The position numbers and the translations under genes are program-made. Under the pieces are notes generated by a model that saw only the letters and a list, made by a program, of their open reading frames with translations, searched no databases and was not told the DNA's origin. Below are positions 6,816-13,414 of a stretch of DNA of 25,335 nt, piece after piece. The DNA is from F1-60-MAGs027 sp044344715 (GTDB lineage: Bacteria; Actinomycetota; Acidimicrobiia; Acidimicrobiales; Ilumatobacteraceae), in assembly GCA_044344715.1 (NCBI GenBank), contig JBIJCI010000024.1:1-25335 (forward strand), given 5' to 3'. The stretch's first letter is position 1. Every line of letters starts with the position of its first letter.

Positions 6816-6818
6816 CGT
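6813..6818 (+). promoter_or_regulatory. -10-like hexamer TAGCGT overlapping a stop codon
   Basis: TANNNT whose first three bases are the TAG stop of the nuclease gene. It ends 8 nt before the GTG start at 6827, which has no Shine-Dalgarno, so a leaderless start is plausible. Confidence 0.5.
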
Positions 6819-6826
6819 CATCACGC

Positions 6827-7687
6827 GTGGCAACCCGTGCACTGCCGACGCTGAACGCGCTGCTCGGCCACCCCGAGGATGCCCGGCTCGTCATCCTCAG
6901 CTGCGACGACCTCGGAGCGTTCCACGCATCGAACGTCGGCGTGCTCACCGCGCTCCATTCCGGAATGGCCACCTGCGCCTCGCTCATGGTGCCCGCTCCC
7001 TGGTCGCGTCACGCGGTCGCCAACCTGCAACCGGCGGACGACATCGGAGTCCACCTGACGCTGGTGTCCGAGCATCCCGAGTACCGGTGGGGTCCGCTCA
7101 CCTATGCGCCGACGCTCCAGTCGGGAGACGGTGGTTTTCCGGCGACACTCGACGACCTGTGGGAGCACGCGGATTCCGAGGAGGTGTTGCGCGAATGCCG
7201 CGCCCAAGTCGATCGTGCGCTCCTGTGGGGTGTCGACGTCACCCACCTCGCACCGCACCTCACCTCGATCACGCTGCGACCCGAGTTCTTCGACGTGTAC
7301 CTGCAGCTGGCGGTCGACTACCGGTTGCCGGTCCGGCTTCCGTCATCCGTATCCGCATCGGATGCCGGTTTCGATTTTCGCGGTTTGGCGCGCGACGCCG
7401 GGGTCCTCTTCCCCGACCACTTCGACCACGATTGGTCGTCCGGCAGCCGTCAACGAGTCATGTCGGCGATCGAGCGACTACAGCCCGGGGTCACCGAGAT
7501 CCATGTGCAGCCGGTGATCGACTCCCCCGAAGTGCAGGCGTTGGGTTCGGTCAGCTCCGGGTGGATCGACGATCTCGAACTTGCAACGAGCAACGACCTG
7601 CGTACCGCTCTGCGCGATGCCGGAGCCGTGATGATCGGCTACCGCAGCGTCAGGGACGCGATGCGAGCCGCACGATTGCACGGCTGA
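6827..7687 (+). CDS. ChbG/YdjC-type carbohydrate deacetylase-like protein
   Basis: A 286-residue protein resembling the YdjC/ChbG family, metal-dependent deacetylases that remove N-acetyl groups from chito-oligosaccharides or related sugars. Visible marks are SCDDLG at 25-30 (usually NADDFG, metal-binding Asp pair kept), GVHLTLVSE from 74 (His76) and THLAPH at 139-144. The last is a variant of the THLDSH motif in which the Asp is replaced by Ala but both histidines remain. A late IHVQPVIDSPE replaces the usual HPG-type loop. The changes mean activity or substrate may differ from ChbG. The GTG start follows a -10-like hexamer at 6813-6818, so it is probably leaderless and separate from the nuclease gene. 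Its 3' end overlaps the convergent SCP2-like gene by 38 bases. Confidence 0.72.
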   Translation: MATRALPTLNALLGHPEDARLVILSCDDLGAFHASNVGVLTALHSGMATCASLMVPAPWSRHAVANLQPADDIGVHLTLVSEHPEYRWGPLTYAPTLQSGDGGFPATLDDLWEHADSEEVLRECRAQVDRALLWGVDVTHLAPHLTSITLRPEFFDVYLQLAVDYRLPVRLPSSVSASDAGFDFRGLARDAGVLFPDHFDHDWSSGSRQRVMSAIERLQPGVTEIHVQPVIDSPEVQALGSVSSGWIDDLELATSNDLRTALRDAGAVMIGYRSVRDAMRAARLHG

Positions 7688-7880
7688 GGTCCCCGGAACG
7701 CAACAACGCAAACAGGCGACCGCTGCTGCCGGCGGCCTTCAGCTTGCCCTGCATGTAGAGGCTCGTCGGGTCACCGCCGACGTCCGTGGCCGCCACGGTT
7801 ACGACGAGTTCGGCATCATCGGGGCCATCGACCACCTCGTCCTTCTTCCCGAACACGATGCGGTACTGAACGGATGTCAT
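7650..7880 (-). CDS. Small SCP2-like (sterol carrier protein) domain protein
   Basis: A 76-residue protein downstream of mca. The segment AELVVTVAATDVGGDPTSLYMQGKLK (split here as residues 23-37 and 38-48), followed by AAGSSGRLFALL, looks like the C-terminal half of the SCP2 lipid-transfer fold. There a polar beta strand is followed by a helix with a MxGKLKxxGD-type turn. A full SCP2 domain has about 100 residues, so the N-terminal helix is short or absent. It would bind a hydrophobic ligand, but with half a domain this is uncertain. ATG 7880 lies 28 nt after the mca stop, so co-transcription with mca is likely. No clear Shine-Dalgarno. The last 38 bases overlap the convergent ChbG-like gene. 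Confidence 0.6.
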   Translation of the reverse strand: MTSVQYRIVFGKKDEVVDGPDDAELVVTVAATDVGGDPTSLYMQGKLKAAGSSGRLFALLRSGDLSRAIVRLASRP

Positions 7881-7908
7881 CGGATCGCGGGCATCGTTGG
7901 TGGCACCC

Positions 7909-8820
7909 TCAGCGACCGACCCGGGGGCGGATTCCGGCGAACATGTCGTCCTCCAATCCGCCGGATTGGTTCGCATTCGGCACGAGGGAGCGGGCGAGCA
8001 CCCAATCCTCGTACGGATACACCTCCGCCAGTTCGGCATCGCTGAGCCCGAACCAGAACGGTTCCTTCTCGTCAACCTGGGTCTTGTGGGCACGCAGCGA
8101 TCCCGATCGCGCCCAGAGGTACTCGCCGATGTGCAACCGGGTCGTGATCCGGTGATCCTGGTCCGGACGCTCGAACCAACGCTCGTCGTAGGGGGACGAA
8201 CCCCGCAGTCGCAGCAACGCCTCGTGCACCTTCGTCAATCGGGCCCGCGACCAGACGGAGTAGTAGAGCTTCAGCGGCTGCCACGCCGCGCCGTGCCCGG
8301 GATACCACTCGTCGTCCCCGGCGCGATCGAACGCGAGCACGCTCACATCGTGAACCTTCAGATGGTCGGGGTGTGGGTATCCGCGCTGGTCGTCGCCGTA
8401 CGTCACGATCACCTGCGGACGATGCTCGCGGATGATCCGCACCAGTCGCCCGGTGGCTTCGTCGATGTCCGCCGAATGGAACGAATCGGGGTGGGAGTTG
8501 GTGGGCGAATCGGGCATCCCCGAGTCGCGGTATCCGAGCATCTCCACGCGGGAGAAGCCGATGATCTCCGCCGACGCCGCAAGTTCACGGGGTCGCAACT
8601 CGGCGAGCAGTTTCTTCGCGGCCTCACCCTCGACATCGTGGAAGGGTTGGCCCGGCTCCCTCAGCGACGGATTGTTGAGGTCGCCCTCTTCCCCGCCGGT
8701 GCAGCACACCAGGACCGTGTGCACGCCCTCCCTCGAGTACTTGGCCATCGTTGGCGCACCCTTCGACGCTTCGTCGTCGGGATGCGCGTGCACGGTGAGG
8801 ATGCTCAGCCGCTCGGTCAT
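7909..8820 (-). CDS. mca: Mycothiol S-conjugate amidase
   Basis: A 303-residue member of the PIG-L/LmbE deacetylase family, closest to Mca. Mca cleaves mycothiol S-conjugates to release a mercapturic acid for export and GlcN-Ins for recycling, i.e. detoxification of electrophiles. The zinc motif AHPDDE (12-17) and the second metal site HPDH (150-153) are intact. The Mca-type N-terminus (LTVHAHPDDEASKGAPTMAKY) and GGEEGDLNNP (42-51) argue for Mca over the paralogue MshB. Length is typical. The start is preceded by a minus-strand TAGCCT hexamer. It lies head-to-head with the PEBP-like lipoprotein gene with only 45 bases between start codons. Its presence supports a mycothiol-making actinobacterium. 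Confidence 0.92.
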   Translation of the reverse strand: MTERLSILTVHAHPDDEASKGAPTMAKYSREGVHTVLVCCTGGEEGDLNNPSLREPGQPFHDVEGEAAKKLLAELRPRELAASAEIIGFSRVEMLGYRDSGMPDSPTNSHPDSFHSADIDEATGRLVRIIREHRPQVIVTYGDDQRGYPHPDHLKVHDVSVLAFDRAGDDEWYPGHGAAWQPLKLYYSVWSRARLTKVHEALLRLRGSSPYDERWFERPDQDHRITTRLHIGEYLWARSGSLRAHKTQVDEKEPFWFGLSDAELAEVYPYEDWVLARSLVPNANQSGGLEDDMFAGIRPRVGR

Positions 8821-8830
8821 TCGTGGACGC

Positions 8831-8836
8831 AGGCTA
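8831..8836 (-). promoter_or_regulatory. -10-like hexamer TAGCCT of mca
   Basis: TANNNT on the minus strand, 10 nt before ATG 8820. The opposing hexamer for the PEBP-like gene begins 16 bases away, so RNA polymerase could occupy only one of the two at a time. Confidence 0.5.
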
Positions 8837-8851
8837 CTGCGGACGACGTTC

Positions 8852-8857
8852 TACGCT
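8852..8857 (+). promoter_or_regulatory. -10-like hexamer TACGCT of the PEBP-like gene
   Basis: TANNNT ending 8 nt before ATG 8866; identical to the hexamer of the nuclease operon at 1374. No Shine-Dalgarno precedes the ATG. Confidence 0.55.
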
Positions 8858-8865
8858 CGTACCCG

Positions 8866-9477
8866 ATGACGTTCCGCTCGAGTCGACCGATGCTTCCGTG
8901 GCTCCTCGTCGTGGCACTCGTCTCGTGCTCCACCGACGGACGGACGCTCGCGCCCGCATCCCCCACGCAGAACGAATCGGTCGCGGTCGCACCGACACAA
9001 ACGGTCGTCGCCGCCGAGGAAACGTTCGCCGTCCGCGGAGCATGGACCGACGGGACCGACATCGACCTCGCGTACACGTGCTACGGCGACGCGGTCTCGC
9101 CACCGATCGAGATCGTCGCGCAACCATCGGGAACGGTGACCCTTGCCGTGTTGCTCACCGACACTGCGTCCCCGGAAGACGTCCTGTGGGTGATGGCCAA
9201 CATCGCCGGCGGAACGGTGGCGATCGGCGCCGGCGTCCTACCACCGGACGTGATCGTCGCCACGAATAGTGACGGCAATCCCGGGTACCGTCCGCCCTGT
9301 CCGTCGACCGGTGAGCGTCGTCAGTACGTTCTGACACTGTTCGCGTTGGACGGTGTGATCGACCCGACCGAGGTCACCAGCACCGACGGCACCGTCGATG
9401 CCGACACCCTGCTCACTGCCGTCGAACGTCGGACGTTCGACCTCGTGGAGAGCACGTTCTTCGTCCAGGCACCCTGA
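8866..9477 (+). CDS. PEBP/YbhB-like lipoprotein
   Basis: A 203-residue exported protein. The N-terminus (MTFRSSRP, hydrophobic core, lipobox LVSC with Cys21) marks a lipoprotein. After a low-complexity Ala/Pro/Thr linker (about 24-50) comes a phosphatidylethanolamine-binding-protein fold of the YbhB/YbcL type. It shows YTCYGDAVSPPIEI (canonical YTCDGENVSPPL), a VLWVMANI strand (canonical HWVLYNI, the usual ligand-site His being replaced) and GYRPPCPSTGERRQYVLTLFALD (canonical GYGGPCPP-HRYVFTLYALD). Bacterial members are of uncertain function; some bind small anionic ligands or inhibit proteases. Loss of the usual HW histidine may alter ligand binding. The start was chosen from the hexamer 8 nt upstream and the signal peptide. 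Confidence 0.82.
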   Translation: MTFRSSRPMLPWLLVVALVSCSTDGRTLAPASPTQNESVAVAPTQTVVAAEETFAVRGAWTDGTDIDLAYTCYGDAVSPPIEIVAQPSGTVTLAVLLTDTASPEDVLWVMANIAGGTVAIGAGVLPPDVIVATNSDGNPGYRPPCPSTGERRQYVLTLFALDGVIDPTEVTSTDGTVDADTLLTAVERRTFDLVESTFFVQAP

Positions 9478-9537
9478 GCTGCCACGACGACCCGTTCGTC
9501 GGCACGCACGTTCCCTTCTCGCCGGTAACGAACGTGT

Positions 9538-9543
9538 GAGACT
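9538..9543 (+). promoter_or_regulatory. Weak extended -10-like site TGT-GAGACT
   Basis: GAGACT differs at one position from the TANNNT pattern and is preceded by TGT (the extended -10 TGN). It ends 6 nt before the ATC at 9550, the same spacing as at the SDR and aldolase genes. It is the only promoter-like feature near the missing start of the GGDEF-EAL gene. Confidence 0.3.
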
Positions 9544-9549
9544 TGGGGC

Positions 9550-11646
9550 ATCAACCGCGACCTCGCATCCCTCCCGATCGCCCTGTGCGACATCGACCTC
9601 GAGGGACGCCTGACCGACGCCAACGACGCCTTCCGTTCGCTCGCGTTGGGTGGTGCACCGCTCACCGTGGGCGTTGCCGCCTGGTCCCACACCGTTCCTG
9701 CGCGACGCACCGAGCTGGAACGACAGTGGATTGCGGCCCGCGCGTCGGACACGTCGTTCGTCGGCCACTTTCGAATCACCGACACCTCCGGCAATGACGT
9801 GGTCGTCGCACTGGTGGCGCACCCGGTTCGCGATGCGGACGGTCGCACGACGAGCTACGTCGCCGTAGCCAACGACGTGACGTCGCTCGTGCGGACCGAT
9901 GGCCTGAACGACCAACTCGTCGGGGCCCTCGATGCAGCCAGCGACGCGATCGTCGTCTACGACGCGAACGCATCGTTGCGCTTCGCGAACCGCGGTGCTG
10001 CGGAGCTGCTCGGCATCACCGATGCGACGGACACGGATGCCGATGCCGGGGCGACGTTCTTCGATGCCGTACGCAACCAGGTTCCGCGCGAGGTGTTGCT
10101 CGGCTCGGCGCGGAGCTCCTGGTCGGGCGAGCTGGGGCACCGCAGTCCCGATGGTCTCATGCGCACGCTCGCCGTGACGTTGCACGTCGTTCGTCGCGTC
10201 GATTCGACCGTCGACCACTTCTCGGTCATCGCGCGTGACGTCACCGCCGACAAACGAATGCAGACGGAACTGCAGCGACAGGCGACGCACGACGAGTTGA
10301 CCGGACTCCCGAATCGAACCCTTTTCCTTCGGCGCGTCGCCGAGGCCCTGGACCGGAGCCGCACGCTGCGTCGCGGCGTCACCGTGATGTTCCTCGACTT
10401 CGACGGCCTGAAGACCGTGAACGACACGGTCGGACACCGGTTCGGCGACCAGTTGATCGTGAGCGTCGGCAAGCGCCTCGTGAACGCCACGAGACCCTCC
10501 GATGTCGTCGCGCGCCTGAGCGGGGACGAGTTCGCGGTGCTCGCCGAAGGAGTCGGCGACGAGTCGCTGGCCATGGAGGTCGCCGAGCGACTGCGGGCGA
10601 GCATCACGGGCCAGCACGTCGTGCAGGGGGTGGAGGTCACCTCGGGGGCGAGCGTGGGGATCGCCATCGCAACCCCGGCACTCCTGGAGGAGCAATCACC
10701 TTCCGATGCCGCGCTCACGCTGCTGGTGAACGCCGACACTGCGATGTACCGGGCGAAGCAACGCGGCAAGGGACGCTGCGAGCTGTACAGCGAGGAGATG
10801 CGAACACGGGCCCGCGACCGCCTCGTCCTTGCCTCCCAACTGGAGCGGGCACTCGCGCGAGCGGAGTTGGCGCTCTCCTACCAACCGATCGTGTCGATGC
10901 ACACCGGTCGTGTCGTCGCCATCGAGGCGTTGTTGCGCTGGAGGCACCCGGAACGCGGCACGCTGACTCCGCCGGCGTTCATCGACGTTGCCGAGGAGAC
11001 CGGCGCCATCGGACCGATCGGCGATTGGGTGATCGCCACCGCCGCGCGGGCCCTGCGCGAGTTGCTCGACGATGGAACCGTCGAGCGCTCGGTCACCATG
11101 CACGTCAACGTGTCCCCGCGCCAGTTGAGCGATGCCGGATTCGTCGAACGAACGACGGGCGCCCTCTCGATCGCGGGCCTCGACGTCCGCCAGCTCGTGC
11201 TCGAGTTCACCGAGACGACCGCACTCTCAGGAAACCCGGCGATTGCCAGGAGTCTCAATGCACTGGGACGACTCGACGTTCGTTTGTCGATCGATGATTT
11301 CGGCACCGGCTACTCGTCGCTCGCCCACCTACGGGACTTCCGCGCGTCGGAACTCAAACTCGACGGCACGTTCGTGCGCAACGTCGGACGTGACGCGGCA
11401 GACGACCCGATCGTCCGGTCGATCGTGCAACTCGCCCACTCGCTCGACATGTCGGTGGTTGCGGAATGGGTGCAATCGGCCGAGCAGCTGCAGCGACTTC
11501 GACTACTCGGATGCGACCACGCCCAGGGCAACCACATCTGCGAGCCGACCGATGTCGAAGGTGTCCGGGAATTCATCCGTCGTGGTGCGTCGGCCGTACG
11601 GCGTCGTCACTCGGGCGGAACCGGCGCCGGCCCGTCACCGGCGTAG
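9550..11646 (+). CDS. PAS-PAS-GGDEF-EAL cyclic-di-GMP signalling protein
   Basis: About 698 residues if read from 9550: two PAS domains (about 8-115 and 122-237), a GGDEF domain (about 240-415) and an EAL domain (about 430-675). The GGDEF signature is SGDEF (324-328), a variant often still active, with an intact RxxD inhibitory site (RPSD, 315-318) five residues before it. The EAL domain keeps EALLRW (459-464), NVSPRQL, LEFTET, IDDFGTGYSSL and KLD. It deviates late: AEWVQ where AEGVE is usual (638-642) and QGNHICEP where QGY-F is usual. No hydrophobic segments, so cytosolic. There is no ATG, GTG or TTG between the in-frame stop at 9526 and residue 33 (TTG 9646), although PAS-like sequence begins at once. 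ATC 9550 is a candidate non-canonical start. The 3' end overlaps the LCP gene by 40 bases. Confidence 0.85.
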   Translation: MNRDLASLPIALCDIDLEGRLTDANDAFRSLALGGAPLTVGVAAWSHTVPARRTELERQWIAARASDTSFVGHFRITDTSGNDVVVALVAHPVRDADGRTTSYVAVANDVTSLVRTDGLNDQLVGALDAASDAIVVYDANASLRFANRGAAELLGITDATDTDADAGATFFDAVRNQVPREVLLGSARSSWSGELGHRSPDGLMRTLAVTLHVVRRVDSTVDHFSVIARDVTADKRMQTELQRQATHDELTGLPNRTLFLRRVAEALDRSRTLRRGVTVMFLDFDGLKTVNDTVGHRFGDQLIVSVGKRLVNATRPSDVVARLSGDEFAVLAEGVGDESLAMEVAERLRASITGQHVVQGVEVTSGASVGIAIATPALLEEQSPSDAALTLLVNADTAMYRAKQRGKGRCELYSEEMRTRARDRLVLASQLERALARAELALSYQPIVSMHTGRVVAIEALLRWRHPERGTLTPPAFIDVAEETGAIGPIGDWVIATAARALRELLDDGTVERSVTMHVNVSPRQLSDAGFVERTTGALSIAGLDVRQLVLEFTETTALSGNPAIARSLNALGRLDVRLSIDDFGTGYSSLAHLRDFRASELKLDGTFVRNVGRDAADDPIVRSIVQLAHSLDMSVVAEWVQSAEQLQRLRLLGCDHAQGNHICEPTDVEGVREFIRRGASAVRRRHSGGTGAGPSPA

Positions 11647-12620
11647 AACGCCAGCACGGGCGCCGACGAGTCGGCGAGTCGTAGGACGGAGTTACCGCGC
11701 ACCGTGTCGCCGAAGGTGTCGAGCGAGTACCGCCGCAGCCTGCCGGTTGCCGCCGGGCGCATGAGTCCGGCGAAGTCGAGAAGGTCGAGTCGTTCGTCGA
11801 CGAGCAGTGCAGAGGTCGCACCGTCCATGATCGTGCCCGCGCGGAACGGATCCCCGAGCGTGCGTTCGATGGCCGTCTTCAGCAGCAACGCGATGAAGAG
11901 TCGCTGGCGCTTGCCGCGACCTAGGTCCGCAGTGCCGTCCATACGCCACTGGCCGTCCACCTTCTCCTCGAAGTAGCGGCTGCGTGCGTACGCGAGCGAC
12001 TGGACACCGTTCAGGTTCCTGCAGCCGCGCCGGATATAGAGCCCGGTGTTGCGGTCGCGACTCGGATTCTCGACGCACACCGTTACCCCGCCCACGGCAT
12101 CGACCAGATCCTTGAAGCCCTGGAAGTCGATCTCCAGGTAGTGGTGGATCGGGACTCCGAGATTGCGCGTGATGGTCCGCACGACGACCGGCGCCCCCTC
12201 GCGGTAGGCGACGTTGATCCGTTCGGTGTTCTCCGAATCGCCGATGTTCACCCAGAGATCGCGCGGTACCGAGAGCAGGGAGATGATGCCCGACGACTTC
12301 TCCACGTTGACCACGATCAGCGTGTCACTCCGGCGTCCCGAGACGTCGCCCTCACCACCGACGTTCTCGTAGTCCGCGTCCCCGGGCTGCGCGCCGGCAC
12401 GCGAGTCGGACCCGACGAGGAGGAAGTTGACGAATCGGTCGTCGCCATCCGCGAGAACCGACTCCAGCGACGGCTCGCGCCGAACCTCGGCGAGGCGCGC
12501 ATCGAGCGCACGATGGATGCCGGCGAATCCCGCGATTCCGAGTGCGGAGAACACCAACGAAGCAGCCAACCACACTCGCAGCCGCTCGCTGCGACTCCGC
12601 GTCGTCGACTCGGCACCCAT
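11607..12620 (-). CDS. LytR-CpsA-Psr (LCP) family cell-wall ligase
   Basis: A 337-residue membrane-anchored LCP protein. Residues 16-35 form a single N-terminal transmembrane helix, so the domain faces outside. LCP marks in order: LLVGSDSRAG, RRSDTLIVVNV, LLSVPRDLWV, RINVAYREGAP, EIDFQGFKDLVDAVGGV, then LNGVQSLAYARSRYF and GRGKRQRLFI. The conserved Asp and Arg residues that hold the pyrophosphate of the polyprenyl substrate are present. LCP enzymes move glycopolymers from lipid carriers to peptidoglycan; in mycobacteria they attach arabinogalactan, which fits the GlfT2-like galactan enzyme in this window. The start follows a minus-strand TACCGT hexamer. BirA lies upstream on the same strand with 22 bases between, but the LCP gene has its own promoter-like site. 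Confidence 0.9.
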   Translation of the reverse strand: MGAESTTRSRSERLRVWLAASLVFSALGIAGFAGIHRALDARLAEVRREPSLESVLADGDDRFVNFLLVGSDSRAGAQPGDADYENVGGEGDVSGRRSDTLIVVNVEKSSGIISLLSVPRDLWVNIGDSENTERINVAYREGAPVVVRTITRNLGVPIHHYLEIDFQGFKDLVDAVGGVTVCVENPSRDRNTGLYIRRGCRNLNGVQSLAYARSRYFEEKVDGQWRMDGTADLGRGKRQRLFIALLLKTAIERTLGDPFRAGTIMDGATSALLVDERLDLLDFAGLMRPAATGRLRRYSLDTFGDTVRGNSVLRLADSSAPVLAFYAGDGPAPVPPE

Positions 12621-12630
12621 CGCCCGTACG

Positions 12631-12636
12631 ACGGTA
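12631..12636 (-). promoter_or_regulatory. -10-like hexamer TACCGT of the LCP gene
   Basis: TANNNT on the minus strand with a 10-nt spacer to ATG 12620, located in the 22-base gap after the birA stop. Confidence 0.45.
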
Positions 12637-12642
12637 GTGCGG

Positions 12643-13392
12643 CTACTTCGCTCGGAGGTGCACTACGTCTCCGACGTCGACGACGTGCACGACTCCAGAG
12701 TCGTCCACGACCACGAGGCGCGACTGGTCGTCCACGTCGTCGGCGATACCGACGATCGAGTCTCCGGCGCGCAACTCGACGCGCACCCGGGTTCCGAGGG
12801 TGGCGAGCACCGACCGGTGCTCCGTGCGTAGTTCGTCGTCGGACCGGTTCCGGCGCGCATCGATCTCCGTCAGCATCGCCGCCAAGAGTGTGAGCGGACC
12901 CGGGATCGTCGGGGGCTCCTGCCGGCTCGCGCCGCGGAGCGAGACGGCCCCTTCGGGAGCCCATGCAACGTTCACGCCGATCCCGACGACGACGAAGCGT
13001 TCGTTCGGCACTCCGACGGCGAGCAACCCCGCCAGTTTTCGGTCGCCTACCACGAGATCGTTCGGCCACTTGAGTGACGCCTCGACGCTCGCGAGACGTT
13101 CGCAGGCACGACGAGCCGCGAGGGCGACGATGCGGGCAAAGCGTGTCGGGTCCTCGTTCACGTACCGGAACAGCATCGAGACGAGGAGATTGCTGCCCGG
13201 CGTTGCCTCCCACCTTCGGTCCAGGCGGCCCTTGCCCGCCGTCTGATGGTCGGCGACGATGACCGTCCGGTCGGCCGCACCGGTGAGTGCCGCGGCCACC
13301 AGGTCATCGTTCGTCGATCCGGTTTCGACCACGTGACGAACCGTCCACCCGGTCGCCCAAATCGGCTCCGAACTAGGATTCGTAGGCGTCAT
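12643..13392 (-). CDS. birA: Biotin--[acetyl-CoA carboxylase] ligase
   Basis: A 249-residue class I biotin protein ligase without the N-terminal DNA-binding domain of E. coli BirA, so not a repressor by that route. It makes biotinyl-AMP and transfers biotin to the lysine of BCCP domains. Motifs: ETGSTNDD (23-30), TAGKGRLDRRW (51-61, the GRGRxGRxW biotin loop in variant form), KWPNDLVVGDRKLAGLL (108-124, with catalytic-site Lys120) and VGIGVNV. The C-terminal SH3-like domain covers about 200-249. It is head-to-head with the carboxylase gene whose BCCP domain is its likely substrate. ATG 13392 is supported by a TATCTT hexamer 9 nt upstream; earlier in-frame ATGs would run into the carboxylase gene. 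Confidence 0.92.
   Translation of the reverse strand: MTPTNPSSEPIWATGWTVRHVVETGSTNDDLVAAALTGAADRTVIVADHQTAGKGRLDRRWEATPGSNLLVSMLFRYVNEDPTRFARIVALAARRACERLASVEASLKWPNDLVVGDRKLAGLLAVGVPNERFVVVGIGVNVAWAPEGAVSLRGASRQEPPTIPGPLTLLAAMLTEIDARRNRSDDELRTEHRSVLATLGTRVRVELRAGDSIVGIADDVDDQSRLVVVDDSGVVHVVDVGDVVHLRAK
13374..13379 (+). promoter_or_regulatory. Candidate -10 hexamer TAGGAT of the carboxylase operon
   Basis: TANNNT located inside the 5' coding region of birA (opposite strand). It would give a leader of roughly 25-30 nt to GTG 13415, which has an AGG ribosome site. A second reading, an unseen promoter further upstream in birA, cannot be excluded. Confidence 0.35.
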
Positions 13393-13401
13393 TGCCCCAA
13401 C

Positions 13402-13407
13402 AAGATA
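13402..13407 (-). promoter_or_regulatory. -10-like hexamer TATCTT of birA
   Basis: TANNNT on the minus strand, 9 nt before ATG 13392. On the plus strand the same bases run into the GATAGG ribosome site of the carboxylase gene, so the two control elements overlap physically. Confidence 0.5.
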
Positions 13408-13414
13408 GGTGTTC

